From contig NW_020167538.1 in the NCBI RefSeq assembly GCF_001641265.1, positions 434,001-498,000 on the forward strand: 64,000 nucleotides of DNA, given 5' to 3'. Of this stretch, positions 32,764-43,500 are shown piece by piece. Source of the DNA: Pseudogymnoascus destructans (taxonomy: Eukaryota > Ascomycota > Leotiomycetes > Thelebolales > Thelebolaceae). Positions within the stretch are counted from its first letter, which is position 1. Each line of letters opens with the position of its first letter. The notes under the pieces were generated by a model that was not told where the DNA came from, made no database searches, and was given only the letters and a program-made list of their open reading frames with translations. Both the position numbers and the translations under genes were made by a program.

Positions 32764-33735
32764 TACCATTTGTAGTAATTACTGCTGCTATACAGATAGG
32801 CATACTGTTAAGCTCTACATGCCCAACTTAATCCCATGCGTCTGTAACAGCCACACAGAGCTGATTGTAGGACATGTGCTCTAGATAATTATCTTCATAA
32901 TATGCCATACCTGTTCAATCGGGTTATCTTCATAATATGCCATACCTGTTCAATCGGGTTGAGATCCGGTGAGTACAGGGGCCATTTAATAGGGTAAATG
33001 CCACGGCTTCTCAACTCCTTAATCATAGCACCTGCTTGGTGACCTAGAGTACTAGGCATTAATGTAAGGCCTAGATACATACGTAGCTAGCTGTGAATCA
33101 GAGGGATAGTATGAGTCATATAGGTCTCAGCTCTAATCTTCCTAAATTCCTTCTCCTAGAAGAGTGTAGGACCTTTCCTAAGAGCACCTAAGTAACAGCC
33201 CTAGAACATCCAACATCTAGAGACATATAAGTAAATACCATAGTAAATAGGGGGTTTTCTCACTTCCTCCATTGTACTCTGTCTACAACACACGTATCAT
33301 CCTATGTTTTCCCTGCTTTCTAGGTTACCTACGTACAAGTATGACGCCTACCCATCACCTACGTCTCGTCAGTCCAAAGGATTCTGTCCTAGTCATTCCA
33401 TATGCAGGTAATGGCCTACTTAAGTCGCTTTCGTCGATTTGTCTCTGAAATAATTGGCTTTCGCATAGCAATTACTAGATCTTATTAGTATTTATAGTAG
33501 TAGATAGATGGGAATACTCACTTCTATTATACCCTCTTACTAAGAGCGCCTAGGTAAGTACAAGCCGCAAGCATGAAATTTCTAGAAGCTCTATAACCTT
33601 CGTATATGGCATACGCCTATTCTGACAAGAAGAGCTTATAAACTCAATAACCTTGTCAACTTGATTGTCAGATAGGATAAGTGGCCTATCCGACCTCTTT
33701 TTTGGAGTTGGAGGCCTATGGCAGGCATACCATGC

Positions 33736-33925
33736 TGTAACACTGACTTCTAAACGATAGAAGACACAGAGATTTCTTGCGTAAGGTTAACTTGACAGAG
33801 GAGGCAGGGGATTAGACACAAAGGCTTTCCAAGTAACACGTTACAGTATTGTAAAGAATACTATATTGAGTTGAGCACGAAGCTCCTATCTAAGGAAATA
33901 CTATCTACTTATATAGTGGCATCGT
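33736..33925 (-). repeat. Partial copy of the 475-bp LTR
   Basis: Starts TGTAACACTGACTTC and matches the reverse complement of about 16330-16523 with scattered transitions, then loses similarity near 33925. It abuts and truncates the 5' end of Tc1-like copy 2. Confidence 0.8.
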
Positions 33926-33972
33926 GCCAAAGGGATATCCGTGGATAACATGGATAACATAATATCCATGAT

Positions 33973-35072
33973 TGTAATGGTGGGTGCATCAGATGTGAGA
34001 ATCTAGCCACCCAAGGAAGGGATGATTTTACTAAGACAACACACTGTCTTAGGAAACAGAGCCAAAGGGTCGTAGCTTAGACTATTCCACAACGCAGCAA
34101 TCAGGTGTATGATGTAGTGGAGTGGTTTAGACAAGTTGTAACAAATGTTGAGTCTGAGAACCCAGGGATAAGTCAGAGGTTCCTCACTGACTTTTCAGAA
34201 ACAAGGAGTAACAAGATCAATGCTTGGAAGCTTGGAAAAGACGTGGAAGTATGTGATAGTCGATTTACTGTATTGTCTGCTTGCCCTTTCTTAAGGAAAG
34301 GGCAATCCTATTTATGCTAAAGGAGTGTAGTTCTCTCATTTTTCAAGACTTTCCATGACTAACCAGGCTTGGTAACTGTAGTCAACGTAAGAGAATCCCA
34401 TAGAACCATCTCCTAGGTTCCTAGCCTATAGGAAGTGAAAGGAGGTCCAAGGTCAGAGTACCCCTATAGACAAATTATGTCATAACTTAACCAATCTTGT
34501 GGGTAACTAAGGAGCGATGACGTGTAATGAATCATAAACGGTTGTAGAAGCTTTTGGAGCTATCGTTCATGTTCCTAGGCCTCTAGTTGATAGAGATATG
34601 TCATGTGTAGTATTAGCCCAGTAACTAAGGAGTGATGTCATGTAATGAATCATAGAGGGTTGTAGAGATATGCTATGTGGTCATATCGGCCCAGTAACTA
34701 AGGAGCAATGATGTGTAATGAATCATAGAGGGTTGTAGCAATCGTTGAGTAGTATTGCTCTTGTTGTTGGTGTGACAAGCCAAAATATGTATAGTGACTT
34801 GTAGGTTTGAGGAGGAGATTTCTGTTACGATGGTCACGGAGGTCAAGAAGCCAGTCCGGAGAATAATAAGCTAGATTGGATCTAAAGAGAGAAGAAGAAG
34901 AAGAAGGAAGTAAGGTGAGGCTATTCCTCGTAATATACAGTTGTCCGCTTAGCAGTTGTAGCCTTGGTGGCTAAGGCTGCACCCGTAACAACTGTAAGCT
35001 ATAATCATAACAATTTCTAAGTTTGCTCTTGAGTTTGATAGCAAACTGAGTGCAACGAATGTCAGTATGACA
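33973..35072 (+). repeat. Solo LTR copy C
   Basis: Third copy of the TGTAATGG..TATGACA repeat. It is colinear with copies A and B over its full length and contains a 190-bp insertion at 34823-35012. The flanking pentamers differ (ATGAT and AGAGG), so no target duplication is preserved. The internal short ORF at 34105-34320 is shared by all copies but has no protein similarity I recognise. Confidence 0.83.
34823..35012. repeat. 190-bp solo LTR or terminal-repeat element (TSD ATTTC)
   Basis: Starts TGTTACGATGG and ends ATCATAACA, with TG..CA ends and perfect 5-bp ATTTC duplications (34818-34822 and 35013-35017). The undisturbed site GAGATTTCTAAGTTTGC is seen at 17190-17210. It has a GAAGAAGAAG stretch and no coding. 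Its end resembles but is not the same as the 475-bp LTR. Confidence 0.87.
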
Positions 35073-37655
35073 AGAGGTGGTGTAGTAGCGTTTGTTAAGG
35101 TTATAGAAGAGCGGGTGTGTAAAGTTGGTAAGTGTTTATATGCATTTTGAGGATTGAATGGATAAATACCTGCTCCTAACTATGCGCTTTAAATGTTGTA
35201 TTGTGATATTGCTCGTAACCTTGCTTTGTAGTACATTTCTATCCATTCTACCTTTTGTATACGCCTTACTCCAACTCGTGAAAGTTGGTCTGTCTCATTT
35301 GCAAGTGTAGTCTTTAACGGCCTAAACACTGCAACATCAAGAGGTTGAAGAATATGTGAACAATAAGGCGCCATCTGCAATCAAAAGCTGTGGTTTGCCA
35401 TCTGCAATTTCACAGGTTTCAGGCTCAAAAACTTGTTGTAACCACTGTAATTCATGAACATTTAACGTCCAACCTTTCATACTTGCTGAGAATCGCTAGT
35501 CATAAACGTGTGGATTTGTAGACCAAGTGCTGTCGATAGTTGTAGCTTTGAAAATTACAAGTGGTAGCAAAATGTGTTTATCTGCAGAAATGCACTTAAT
35601 GACCAACACCCACTTTTGACAGCTAGGGACAACTTTCTAATGCATACATATAGTATAGTAGCATCAACTACTACACAGTTCGTTTGGCTTGTACTAATCC
35701 CAAAACCCGATTCATCCATGTTATAGATGTTACATAATGCGTAGTTCTGTTCTTGCGACTTTGCTTGCAACACTGCAAAACAATGTTCAAGTGGTTCTAA
35801 CGTTGCTTCTTAATGTCTTGTAGACTCGATTTGTCGAGTAGTAATTGTAGCAAGCTCTATATGACGTTGAATAAAGCGTTGGATCCATTCTTTGCTAATT
35901 GGTAGGTATCGTATAATTTGAGATGACATGTAGTTAACGCGTTGCACTCTTTGACAAAACCAACAACTTTTATCTATAGTTGAAGAGAGTACCTTGGTTA
36001 AGTAGGTTTGCCAATTCTCATCGATAGGACGCCCTATTAGACACCAGCTAATAAGGAATTAGCAGAAGAAATCAGGATTCAAATGTAACGCATTAACGAC
36101 ACGTCATCTCAAATTGTACAATACCTACCAATTGACAAAGAATGGATCTAACGCTTTATTCAACATTATATAGAGCTTGGTACAATTACTACTCGACAGA
36201 TCGAGTCTACAAGACATTAACAAGCAACGTTCGAAGCACTTGAACATTGGTTTGCAGTGTTGCAAGCAAAGTTGCAAGAACAGAACTATGCGTTATGTAA
36301 CATCTATAACATGGATGAATCGGGTTTTGGGATTAGTACAAGCCAAATGAACTGTGTAGTTTGTTTGGCTTGTACTAATCCCAAAAGATGATGCGTCGTT
36401 AACACGTTGCACTTAGGGTTAGAAAATCAATTATAATCATGACTATAATCTATACCTTATTAGGCTTAGTTATTACCTAATTAGGTATAATTTATATAAG
36501 CGATAAGATAAGATAAGATAAGAAAAATGAAATGTTTCTAGAGAATTCTACAAACTTCTACAAACTTCTAGAGAGTTCGAGATGCTTATAAATGCTTATA
36601 AATATATCTATATAGCATATTCTAGAATCTATAATCTAGATATATATAGAGCCTTTAACTCCCTCCTTAACTAACTTTTCTATTAAAACAAAAGCAACAA
36701 TAACAACACTTTATACTATCTTTACTATAACTATGTCTTCTTCTAAAGATCAATATAATAGCCCTAGCTATACTCTTCCTTTAGATAACCTTCCTTATAT
36801 TTTTAAGGAAGGTCTCTTTACTAGAGAGTTAAATTTTATTATTGAAAATAAAGAATGAACACTTACTATTAAGTGTACACAACCTAGTTGTAGGTAAGTT
36901 AACTTTATCTTATTTAATTATATAGATTAATCCTTTAGACTATTAGAAAATAAATCAATCTCAATTTCCAATTCTACCTACTATAGCTAGGCGCTATTTA
37001 CAAATCCCTGCTACTAGTGCTCCTATAGAGAGCTCTTTTAGTATAGGTAGCCTTATTATTTCAAAGATTAGAAATAGGCTTTCTAAAGACGTTTTTAGAG
37101 TAATAGCTTCTTTAAAGAGTCAGGATTTTATAAAGGAAGAAGAAGAGGATCTAGAAGAGGAATTTATAGCTAAATTAATACTTTAAGTAGTATTTAGATA
37201 GATTAATATATATTTGGTTTCCTTTTCTACTATACTAGATAATTACTTAGGCCACGTGATTCTAACATCATGTGATAATCATGAATATTCATGATTATGT
37301 AATATTTGACTAACTTATTTGAGTAGTCATGATTATGTAATATTTGACTATTTGAATAGTCATGATTATTATGATTATTTGTGCTAACCCTGGTTGCACT
37401 CTTTGAATCCTGATTTCTTTTGCCAATTCCTTTATTAACTGGTGTCTAATAGGGCGCTTATAGCTTACTAGAATCGACAGTTTACAAGCTTAAACGCACT
37501 GCAGAACGCTTTCAAGTTAATCGGATGACTTTGACACGTCGCGTGTCAGGAGGCTATTGCCAATTCTCATCGATAGGACGCCCTATTAGACACCAGCTAA
37601 TAAAGGAACTGAAGGAAGAAATCAGGATTCAAAGAGCATTCGCCATTGAGAACGT
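35073..37655. mobile_element. Fold-back cluster of pogo-like transposon fragments
   Basis: Four pieces of one pogo-like element lie in alternating orientation. About 36080-35100 on the minus strand encodes broken DDE_1 sequence (YNMDESGFGIS, HILQPLDVAVFRPLK, VEWIEMYYKARLRA). About 36010-36371 on the plus strand repeats the same 5' region (YNMDESGFGISTSQ). A minus-strand piece spans 36372-36413 and 37401-37460, split by a small hAT. A plus-strand piece at 37460-37655 gives YKLKRTAERFQVNRMTLTRRV, the psq-type helix-turn-helix. The shared block CCAATTCTCATCGATAGGAC appears at 36014 and 37560. All copies are broken; this looks like rearranged, inverted duplication of one dead element. Confidence 0.65.
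36414..37392 (+). mobile_element. Internally deleted hAT element (979 bp)
   Basis: Flanked by perfect 8-bp duplications GTTGCACT (36406-36413 and 37393-37400); termini TAGGGTTAG and CTAACCCTG are inverted with one mismatch. The interior keeps both ends of an hAT transposase. ATG 36733 opens MSSSKDQYNSPSYTL, with a BED-finger start TIKCTQPSCR after one stop. After a deleted centre comes YWKINQSQFPILPTIARRYL, IPATSAPIESSFS and RNRLSKDVFRVIASLKSQDF, ending at 37186. It lacks the catalytic Asp regions, so it could only move in trans. Subterminal ATAATCATGACTA-like words repeat near both ends. The family differs from the 18916 element. Confidence 0.88.
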
Positions 37656-38289
37656 TACCCATGTCCCAACCCCTGCCTTACCCCCTGCCTTACCCCCTGC
37701 CATCTCCGGATCCACCGACAGGCATAGCTTCGGGATCGACGCGCACGTATACTGTACTACACAGTGCACAATGTCTGTCTACTACCCCGTGGCAGGAGAG
37801 CTGATACTGTGCCATCATACAGTAGAGTAAGACAGTGCTGTACACTCCGAGTTGACCGAGCCGGCGAAAGTATCGAAAATCGACGCTATGAAATTGTCTC
37901 TCTAATGAATGACAAGGCGCTATGTGCGCTGCGAGAAGGCCGAGCTGGCCGAGCTGGCCGAGCTGGCCAAGCTGCCAAGCTGGCCAAGCTGGCCAAATAT
38001 TGAAAGCCAAGTTGTGAGATGGTCTCCCAGACATGTAGATGATGACATGGCGCTGTACGACGCCCAGTGCCCGTCGCTCATGCAATCAATCATATGATCG
38101 GTAGCTACGACGTTACGGCAACTGCCACGAGAGTGTGGCGTGGCGCAGCTGGAGGGAGTTGATGGAGGCAGCTTTGCAATATAGTAAAAGTAGGCGGTAA
38201 TATGTGGAGATGACAACTGAGGTACAATCGCTGGAAGTACGCTGCCCTGCCCTCCCTGAGTTACCTGACTGACCTAAACAAACGCAAAG
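37656..38289. other. Spacer with short tandem repeats
   Basis: No gene recognised. 37676-37700 has repeated CCTTACCCCCTG units, and 37941-37996 is a 9-bp CGAGCTGGC/CAAGCTGGC tandem tract. Confidence 0.5.
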
Positions 38290-38919
38290 TTAGTAGACTG
38301 CTATTCCTGTGGATTGGGCGTGCAGCAGATTCGTCGTAAGGTGTTAGATGAACTACGTGAAGAGAACAACTACCTCTAATACCTGCTCGATGAGACTGAA
38401 GCTAAGGCGCACTCCCTTTCACCACTCCAAACTTGATGGGGATATAATATACTAATAAGGAATCTGCACTCGAGAAACAAAACTTAAGGAAGAATATCAA
38501 CGCCCCAACAAAGGTTACACGGCCACAAAAGCAGTCCCAAGCTTCAGCCCTCAAAGTGAAAGGCTTATCTGGGAAAATCTCGGGGCTTCATGTCAAAATG
38601 CGAATCTCGACGCGAAGGGTTGGTCCGAGAAGTTGGCAGTGCTTCATAGCGAGACGGTGCAGCTAAGTGAGAGATTCCAGACAATTCGCACTAAGAATGA
38701 ATGCTTACAAAGAGGGATATCAACAGTCCAGCACGAGAAACCCCGTCTAGAAGAGCAGTTTAAATCCATGAGTCTCAAGGCAGATGGCTTGCCTGAGAGA
38801 AATACGACACTTCAAGACGAGAAGGCTCATTTAGAGGACGACGCTCTGACGCTCCGCAAGGAAAAGATACAGCTACGTGAAGACCTCCTTCGACAACCCC
38901 ATCCGGGGGACGTTGGATC
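38290..38919 (+). pseudogene. Coiled-coil protein fragment, unrecognised
   Basis: Broken plus-strand frames encode Glu/Lys/Leu-rich heptads. One example is IRRKVLDELREENNYL (about 38320-38380) and another is WSEKLAVLHSETVQLSERFQTI through LEEQFKSMSLKADGL to REDLL (38620-38890). There is no start in context, and the right end runs into the end of the minus-strand phosphotransferase relic. The family is unknown. Confidence 0.35.
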
Positions 38920-40600
38920 TCACTCAACCTCCCGGTCGTCAAATGGCCAAAACCCCTCTACAAGAGCTCTATCCCCATCATCCTCTCCCATTTCATGCCA
39001 CTTCTTCTTTAGCGCCTGATTTTTCTCCACAACCTCCTCAAAGACCTCGTTCCTCACCCACCCATCCCAACTTACCCCACCTAACACCTGCTCTCTCCGG
39101 TACTCCACCAGAATATTCCCCTTGAACCAATTTTTCTCATAGAACGCCCCAGACTTCTCAGCAGCGAAACTCACGGGGCACTCAACTCTCCCGTGCCCTT
39201 CTAAGGCGAGTAAACCCCACCCATCGACGACGCAGCGCCCCTTGCAGCGTGACAGTATTGCCGGTCCACTGCTTTCCCGCGCGCTCGTGGGATGCTGGCG
39301 CTGTGCCAAGAGAGGTGTGCGCATCGCAGCGAGGTGGTCCTTGTTATCCTTGCCGTTGAAGATCATGTAGAGATAGAACAGCATTCTGCGGCGATGGAGT
39401 TCGTCAGCGTATTCTTTTTCCTCGGGGTTTAGCGACGCATAGTTCTCTGGGAGGCTGGGTGCTGCGTAGTCTTTGGGGGGCGGAGGATCCGGGTTCTCGA
39501 ATAGAGGGTTGCCAAAGCAAGGACAACGGGGAGGACGGTGGTGTGCTGCCAGTCGATTATACATGATACCTTGCACTCATCTGAGACGAAGATGTTCGTC
39601 GGGTTGAGGTCTAGAGATCAATTAGCTTACAGACGCCATAGTGCCAGGATTGAGGGATATTTACCAGGATGACGCAATGTTGGTCGATTTAGCAGATTGT
39701 CTCTGCTTTTCGGCAGGAGATGAGAGTGCAGAGTGAGGTAATCATTGAGGAGCTCGGTATATGCCTCCGGAGCGATCTCTCCCTAGAGCATACCATTATG
39801 CGGAAACCCATGCATTCGAGTTCTTTTGCGCCTATTGCGCGGAGCTAGGCATCCGGATCTCGCCCCGTATCATGGACTGTGAGTGAGGTTATATGGCAAT
39901 ACAGAGGAGGATGTGGAATACATGCGAAGGACCCCGATCCAGTTCAACCCCAGCCCGTTTCCCACGCCAGAACATGTAGTCAGCAGTTGACCCAACACAG
40001 AAGCGCTCTGCGTCTCCTGATCCGTCCGGCGTATCAGGGGCGTAAATGTCTGCTTGGAGATGCGGCGGCAGATTTTCCTTGCAGTACAGACTACCAAATG
40101 CGTCGATGCGTAGGGAAAACAGCTTTCTCTCCAACTTAACATAGCTCATCACGAGACGTACTCTCTCCTTTGGACTTAGACTAAACCACCGATTTTCAAG
40201 TGGTTATCCGGGGGCTTTCTCCATAATGATGTATTCTGTACTGACGGCATTATAGTTTTTGGACGATCATGCATAGACGCGGGAAATGGGAATCCCTTTC
40301 GATTGCAGAAAATCGAGCGTGGCTACTTCACTCTCCGTCGCGAAGTGCTTTGGTACTGTCGGATGGTAGGGGATCTTGACTGTGACCTCAAACCCATCAT
40401 CCATAGTGAGGAGAAAGACCCTGTTAAACCCGCCTTCTGGGAGTTTCTTCATATGTGATACTCTTTTTTTGCCAACACTCTCTGCCGCAACCGCTTTGCT
40501 CCTTGATGTTAAACTCAACATATCTCTCTGCCAGCCGGCGCTTCTCATTGTAGAGGTAACGACCAGACGTGTAGGAAAACAGCTCATCCTACTGCTCTTT
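38920..40600 (-). pseudogene. APH-type phosphotransferase (Aim9/Fmp29-like), broken
   Basis: Minus-strand remnants in order. LFSYTSGRYLYNEKRRLAERY is followed by VEFNIKE (about 40590-40520), a one-base break, then SVGKKRVSHMKKLPEGGFNRVFLLTM with the nucleotide-binding Lys in VTVKIPYHP. ATESEVATLDFLQSKGIPISRVYA follows. The middle (40260-39600) survives only as scattered pieces such as AVSTEYIIMEKAPG and KERVRLVMSYVKLERKLFS. Then come DLNPTNIFVSDECKVSCIIDWQ (catalytic/Mg loop) and a long intact C-terminus (39560-38920) with PPPPKDYAAPSLPENYASL and HRRRMLFYLYMIFNGKDNKDHL. These motifs match the fungal APH/PKL-CAK-Fmp29 group. Multiple frameshifts make it a dead gene. Confidence 0.78.
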
Positions 40601-42082
40601 CGGATTCACCAAATGTCATCCGCTTATTGCAGTAAACCCCCGAGTAGGGATGGCACGGCGGCTGTAGGGATGGAGTCCTGGAGCACGTGCGCTCTGTACC
40701 AGAGATGGGGGGCCAGGAGGCCCCTCGACGAGCGTACGAGATAGGGTGCGCAAAAAGCGCGAGAATTCATCATCGTGATGCGTTAATTGAGTAAAGTATG
40801 AAAAATATCCAATTGGTTTCTCTATTAGAGAATGATCGGTAATGTCTCAAGCTTCTGTCTTCGGGCGTGTTGTCAATTAAAAGAGTGTTACGCAATGGCC
40901 ACCTTTATAAAAAGAGTGAAATGTTCCAAAACTACTATAACAATCCCAACTTTACTGAAAACACTTGGCACCTGTGCTATCTTACAAGCCAGGGCGTAGT
41001 TTGTCATGTCGTGATGCGGTCGTGAGAGAATGTGAAGTGCCAGGAGCCTCGATGAGCGATGCCTCCATCGAAGGCTTGGCAAAAGGGGAACGACAACAAG
41101 ACTCCATCCAAAACCAACAATTTAAAAACACTACAACGGTGCAATGCTTTCGCGACATAGAAAAAAGGGGCTTCTCAAGCTAGGATAGGGAATTATGTTA
41201 TGCTGTAAATGGATTTATAAAAGGCCGGGGCGAATTGGAGTTTCTGGAGATAGATTTGCCTTATAATAAATAAGCCGGGGATAATTATGACCCTCCTTGG
41301 CAGCACCCACAAACAATGTTATCAAATACCCAGGTAGCTGAACTACAAATAACAGACTTTACTCTGAATCAGGCCGGCCCCTTGTGGCACTGGGACTGAC
41401 GGATTAAGCCTGTGATAGCACAAGATTGTGATAGCAAGAGTAAGTGACACCAAGAGCAAGTGACAGCAAGAGCAAGTGGCAGCAAGAGTAAAAGTCAAAC
41501 CCAATCATAGTTTTAGGCTTGTTTGGCTGAGGTGACTACTCTCTTCAGTAGACTGATGTCTTGAGACATCATCCCACGTGAGTTGGCGCAGCCCACCAGT
41601 AAAGACGTCCATAATCCACGTTTTAACTTTAAATCACAGCAAGAGCATGCGGCAGCAGCGTATCCGGGAAACAAAATCGCAGACTATATGATGGCTGGCC
41701 GGGTTAAGTATTGCTTGCATCGTTACAGTCTTATTCTTCCTCTCCTACTCGGCAGTATCCGCTTTTCCATAAACGATTGAGCTGATGTCTGTAGCGGTAA
41801 GTTTTCGTTCACTTAGTGCCATAGAAAAATTATATTCCAACGAAGGCAGACTTCAAACTTGTGCCTTTATGATTCATGATATATAGATCAGCCATTTTGT
41901 AGCATCCAGGCTCAACATAAGGTAGGACAGATCCAGGACCTCATCTCGGAACGGCCGGCTCGCTCCCCACTCCACCACTAATTCAACGTTCCCCAAAGCG
42001 ACCCTCGACAATAAATCGCCACCACGTCCAAAAATGCAGTACAGATTCTAAAACATTGCTTGATCTCTTCAATTCTACACTC
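40601..42082. other. Intergenic region with a 16-bp tandem repeat
   Basis: About 1.5 kb without a convincing gene. 41433-41494 holds four 16-bp units of AGCAAGAGYAAGTGRC. Short open frames at 40965-41183 and 41583-41780 have no recognisable similarity. Confidence 0.5.
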
Positions 42083-43500
42083 TTAAGCATGCGGCGCGAG
42101 GCCGATCGTGTTGTTCCCGCCGTTGAAGACGACAAACTGCGACTTGAAAAAGATATCACCGTAGATCTGGAGATGACCAGTCGTGCGCTGAACACCGCCA
42201 AAGCAAGCTACAGGGAAAAAATTGTTAGTAATTTGTGCTAAAAAAAAGTCTGTAAAAATCAGGAAAACTCACTATCCACGTTCACCTGGGCGAAGTTGAT
42301 GAACTTGCCCTGGATGGTCGCCGTGTACGTCCCGCCAACATCGATATTCAGATCCGGCAGCACCGAGTTACACGGGAACGTGATCCCGCCCACCTGCGCG
42401 TTGTTCACAGCGCCGGCGACCTGGCTGTAGTACGCGTTGACGATAGCGGCGTTGACGAGCATCAGCGTGGTGCCCGTATCCGCAATTGCAGTCCCGCCAA
42501 TAGCGTTAAGCACCTCCCCGTTCCCAACACTGAACTTAGTCGACTTGAACTCCCAGAATCCGTGCGAGGAGTCGATAGGCGCCCATGTCAGGTCGCCGGT
42601 GAAGCGCGCGGTGTCGATCTTGCCGAACTCATAGGCGCCGACGGCGTCCTGGCGAAGGTCGGCGGTGAAGACCGGCTGCGCGAGGGTGCCCATGGCGTTG
42701 TCGAAGAAGGTTTTCTGTTTTTGCGGCTTTACGGTGTTGGTTTTGGAAAAGCCGAGGCCGACGAGCCCGTTGGAGTTGGTATCCCGGATGAAGGAGTTGG
42801 AGACGATGGTGGCCATCTCAATGGCCTGGCCCGTCACGGTTGCTCCGCCAATGTCAACGGTGTCGGTGCCAACATTGCCGGCGGCGCCAGACCCATCGCC
42901 GTAGGAGATATCGAATGTGGCTCCTCGGATGAGCTTGAAGTCTGGGGACTTGGTGGGGTCGTAGAGTGTGTGGCCTTGGCTGCTCCGTGCGCTTAACTGC
43001 GTATTGAACACCCATAGATCCGAGGAGCCAGTGTCGAAGTTCATATCGATTAACTGCCCACCAATGGTAACGGGTGCTATGTACTCGAGGTCATTGGGCT
43101 CGACGGGTGTGGCGGTGACGTTGCCGACGCCGCTTACCTGGGGGGCAGCGGCTTGTACAGTTCCATTTGTAATTGCGGTGCCATTTCCAGCCGCAGTGCC
43201 AGCTCCAGCCGCAGTGCCAGCTGCAGTTGCGGTGCCATTTCCTCTCCCAGCGCCATGGTTATTGTCCTTCCTATGACGATTCCCTACAGACAAGTGCAGT
43301 CCCTCGGGGACAGTCATGCCAAATTTTTGATACGCCTTCATGAGCTGGGTTGGTCCATCATATCCCTTGAAGTCTGGGTTTCGCTTCCGGTGGACCTTGA
43401 ACGAGCGCTTTTGGATTCGTGATGTTGAGGGCGTCGGGATGGCTAAAACGAAGGCGGCAAAGACGGTGACAAGGATGAGGCTATAGAGTTTTGAATGCAT
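42083..43500 (-). CDS. Secreted aspartic protease (aspergillopepsin-like, A1 family)
   Basis: Two exons on the minus strand, 43500-42273 and 42207-42083 (intron 65 nt), encode 450 aa. The signal peptide is residues 1-20 (MHSKLYSLILVTVFAAFVLA), followed by a propeptide with dibasic KR. Mature-enzyme motifs are DTGSSDLWVF (catalytic Asp156), the flap Tyr in ISYGDGSGAAG (~200), IADTGTTLML (second Asp341) and, after the splice, CFGGVQ...LQIYGDIFFKSQFVVFNGGNNTIGLAPHA. The last exon was found only by splicing, since the first exon's frame closes soon after the donor. An unusual Gly/Ala/Thr/Asn-rich insert (residues ~84-115, with NGT sequons) lies between propeptide and body. Acid secreted protease for protein nutrition is the family role. 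The start is at the ATG in ACCATG context. Confidence 0.93.

Larger units (their letters stand above)
30738..33735 (-). mobile_element. Tc1/mariner-like transposon copy 2, carrying a nested pogo
   Basis: Minus-strand copy of the element at the left window edge. Its 3' terminal repeat starts at 30738 after TA. The 3' non-coding part (30738-30903) is followed by the nested pogo (30904-32763) and then by the broken transposase (about 32766-33735). Recognisable pieces are PIKWPLYSPDLNPIEQVWHIM (Glu region), the reverse complement of the copy 1 core, and further upstream an N-terminal region RPPTPKKRSDRPLILS-like, QVDKVIEFISSS and YTKVIELLEIS (helix-turn-helix). Numerous stops and one ~38-bp local duplication (32900-32958) are present. 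The 5' end is cut by an LTR fragment at 33736. Confidence 0.82.

Noticed and set aside
41983..42241. Small plus- and minus-strand frames at the protease 3' end
   Set aside because: The minus-strand sequence is the final protease exon in another frame; the plus-strand frame is its complement.
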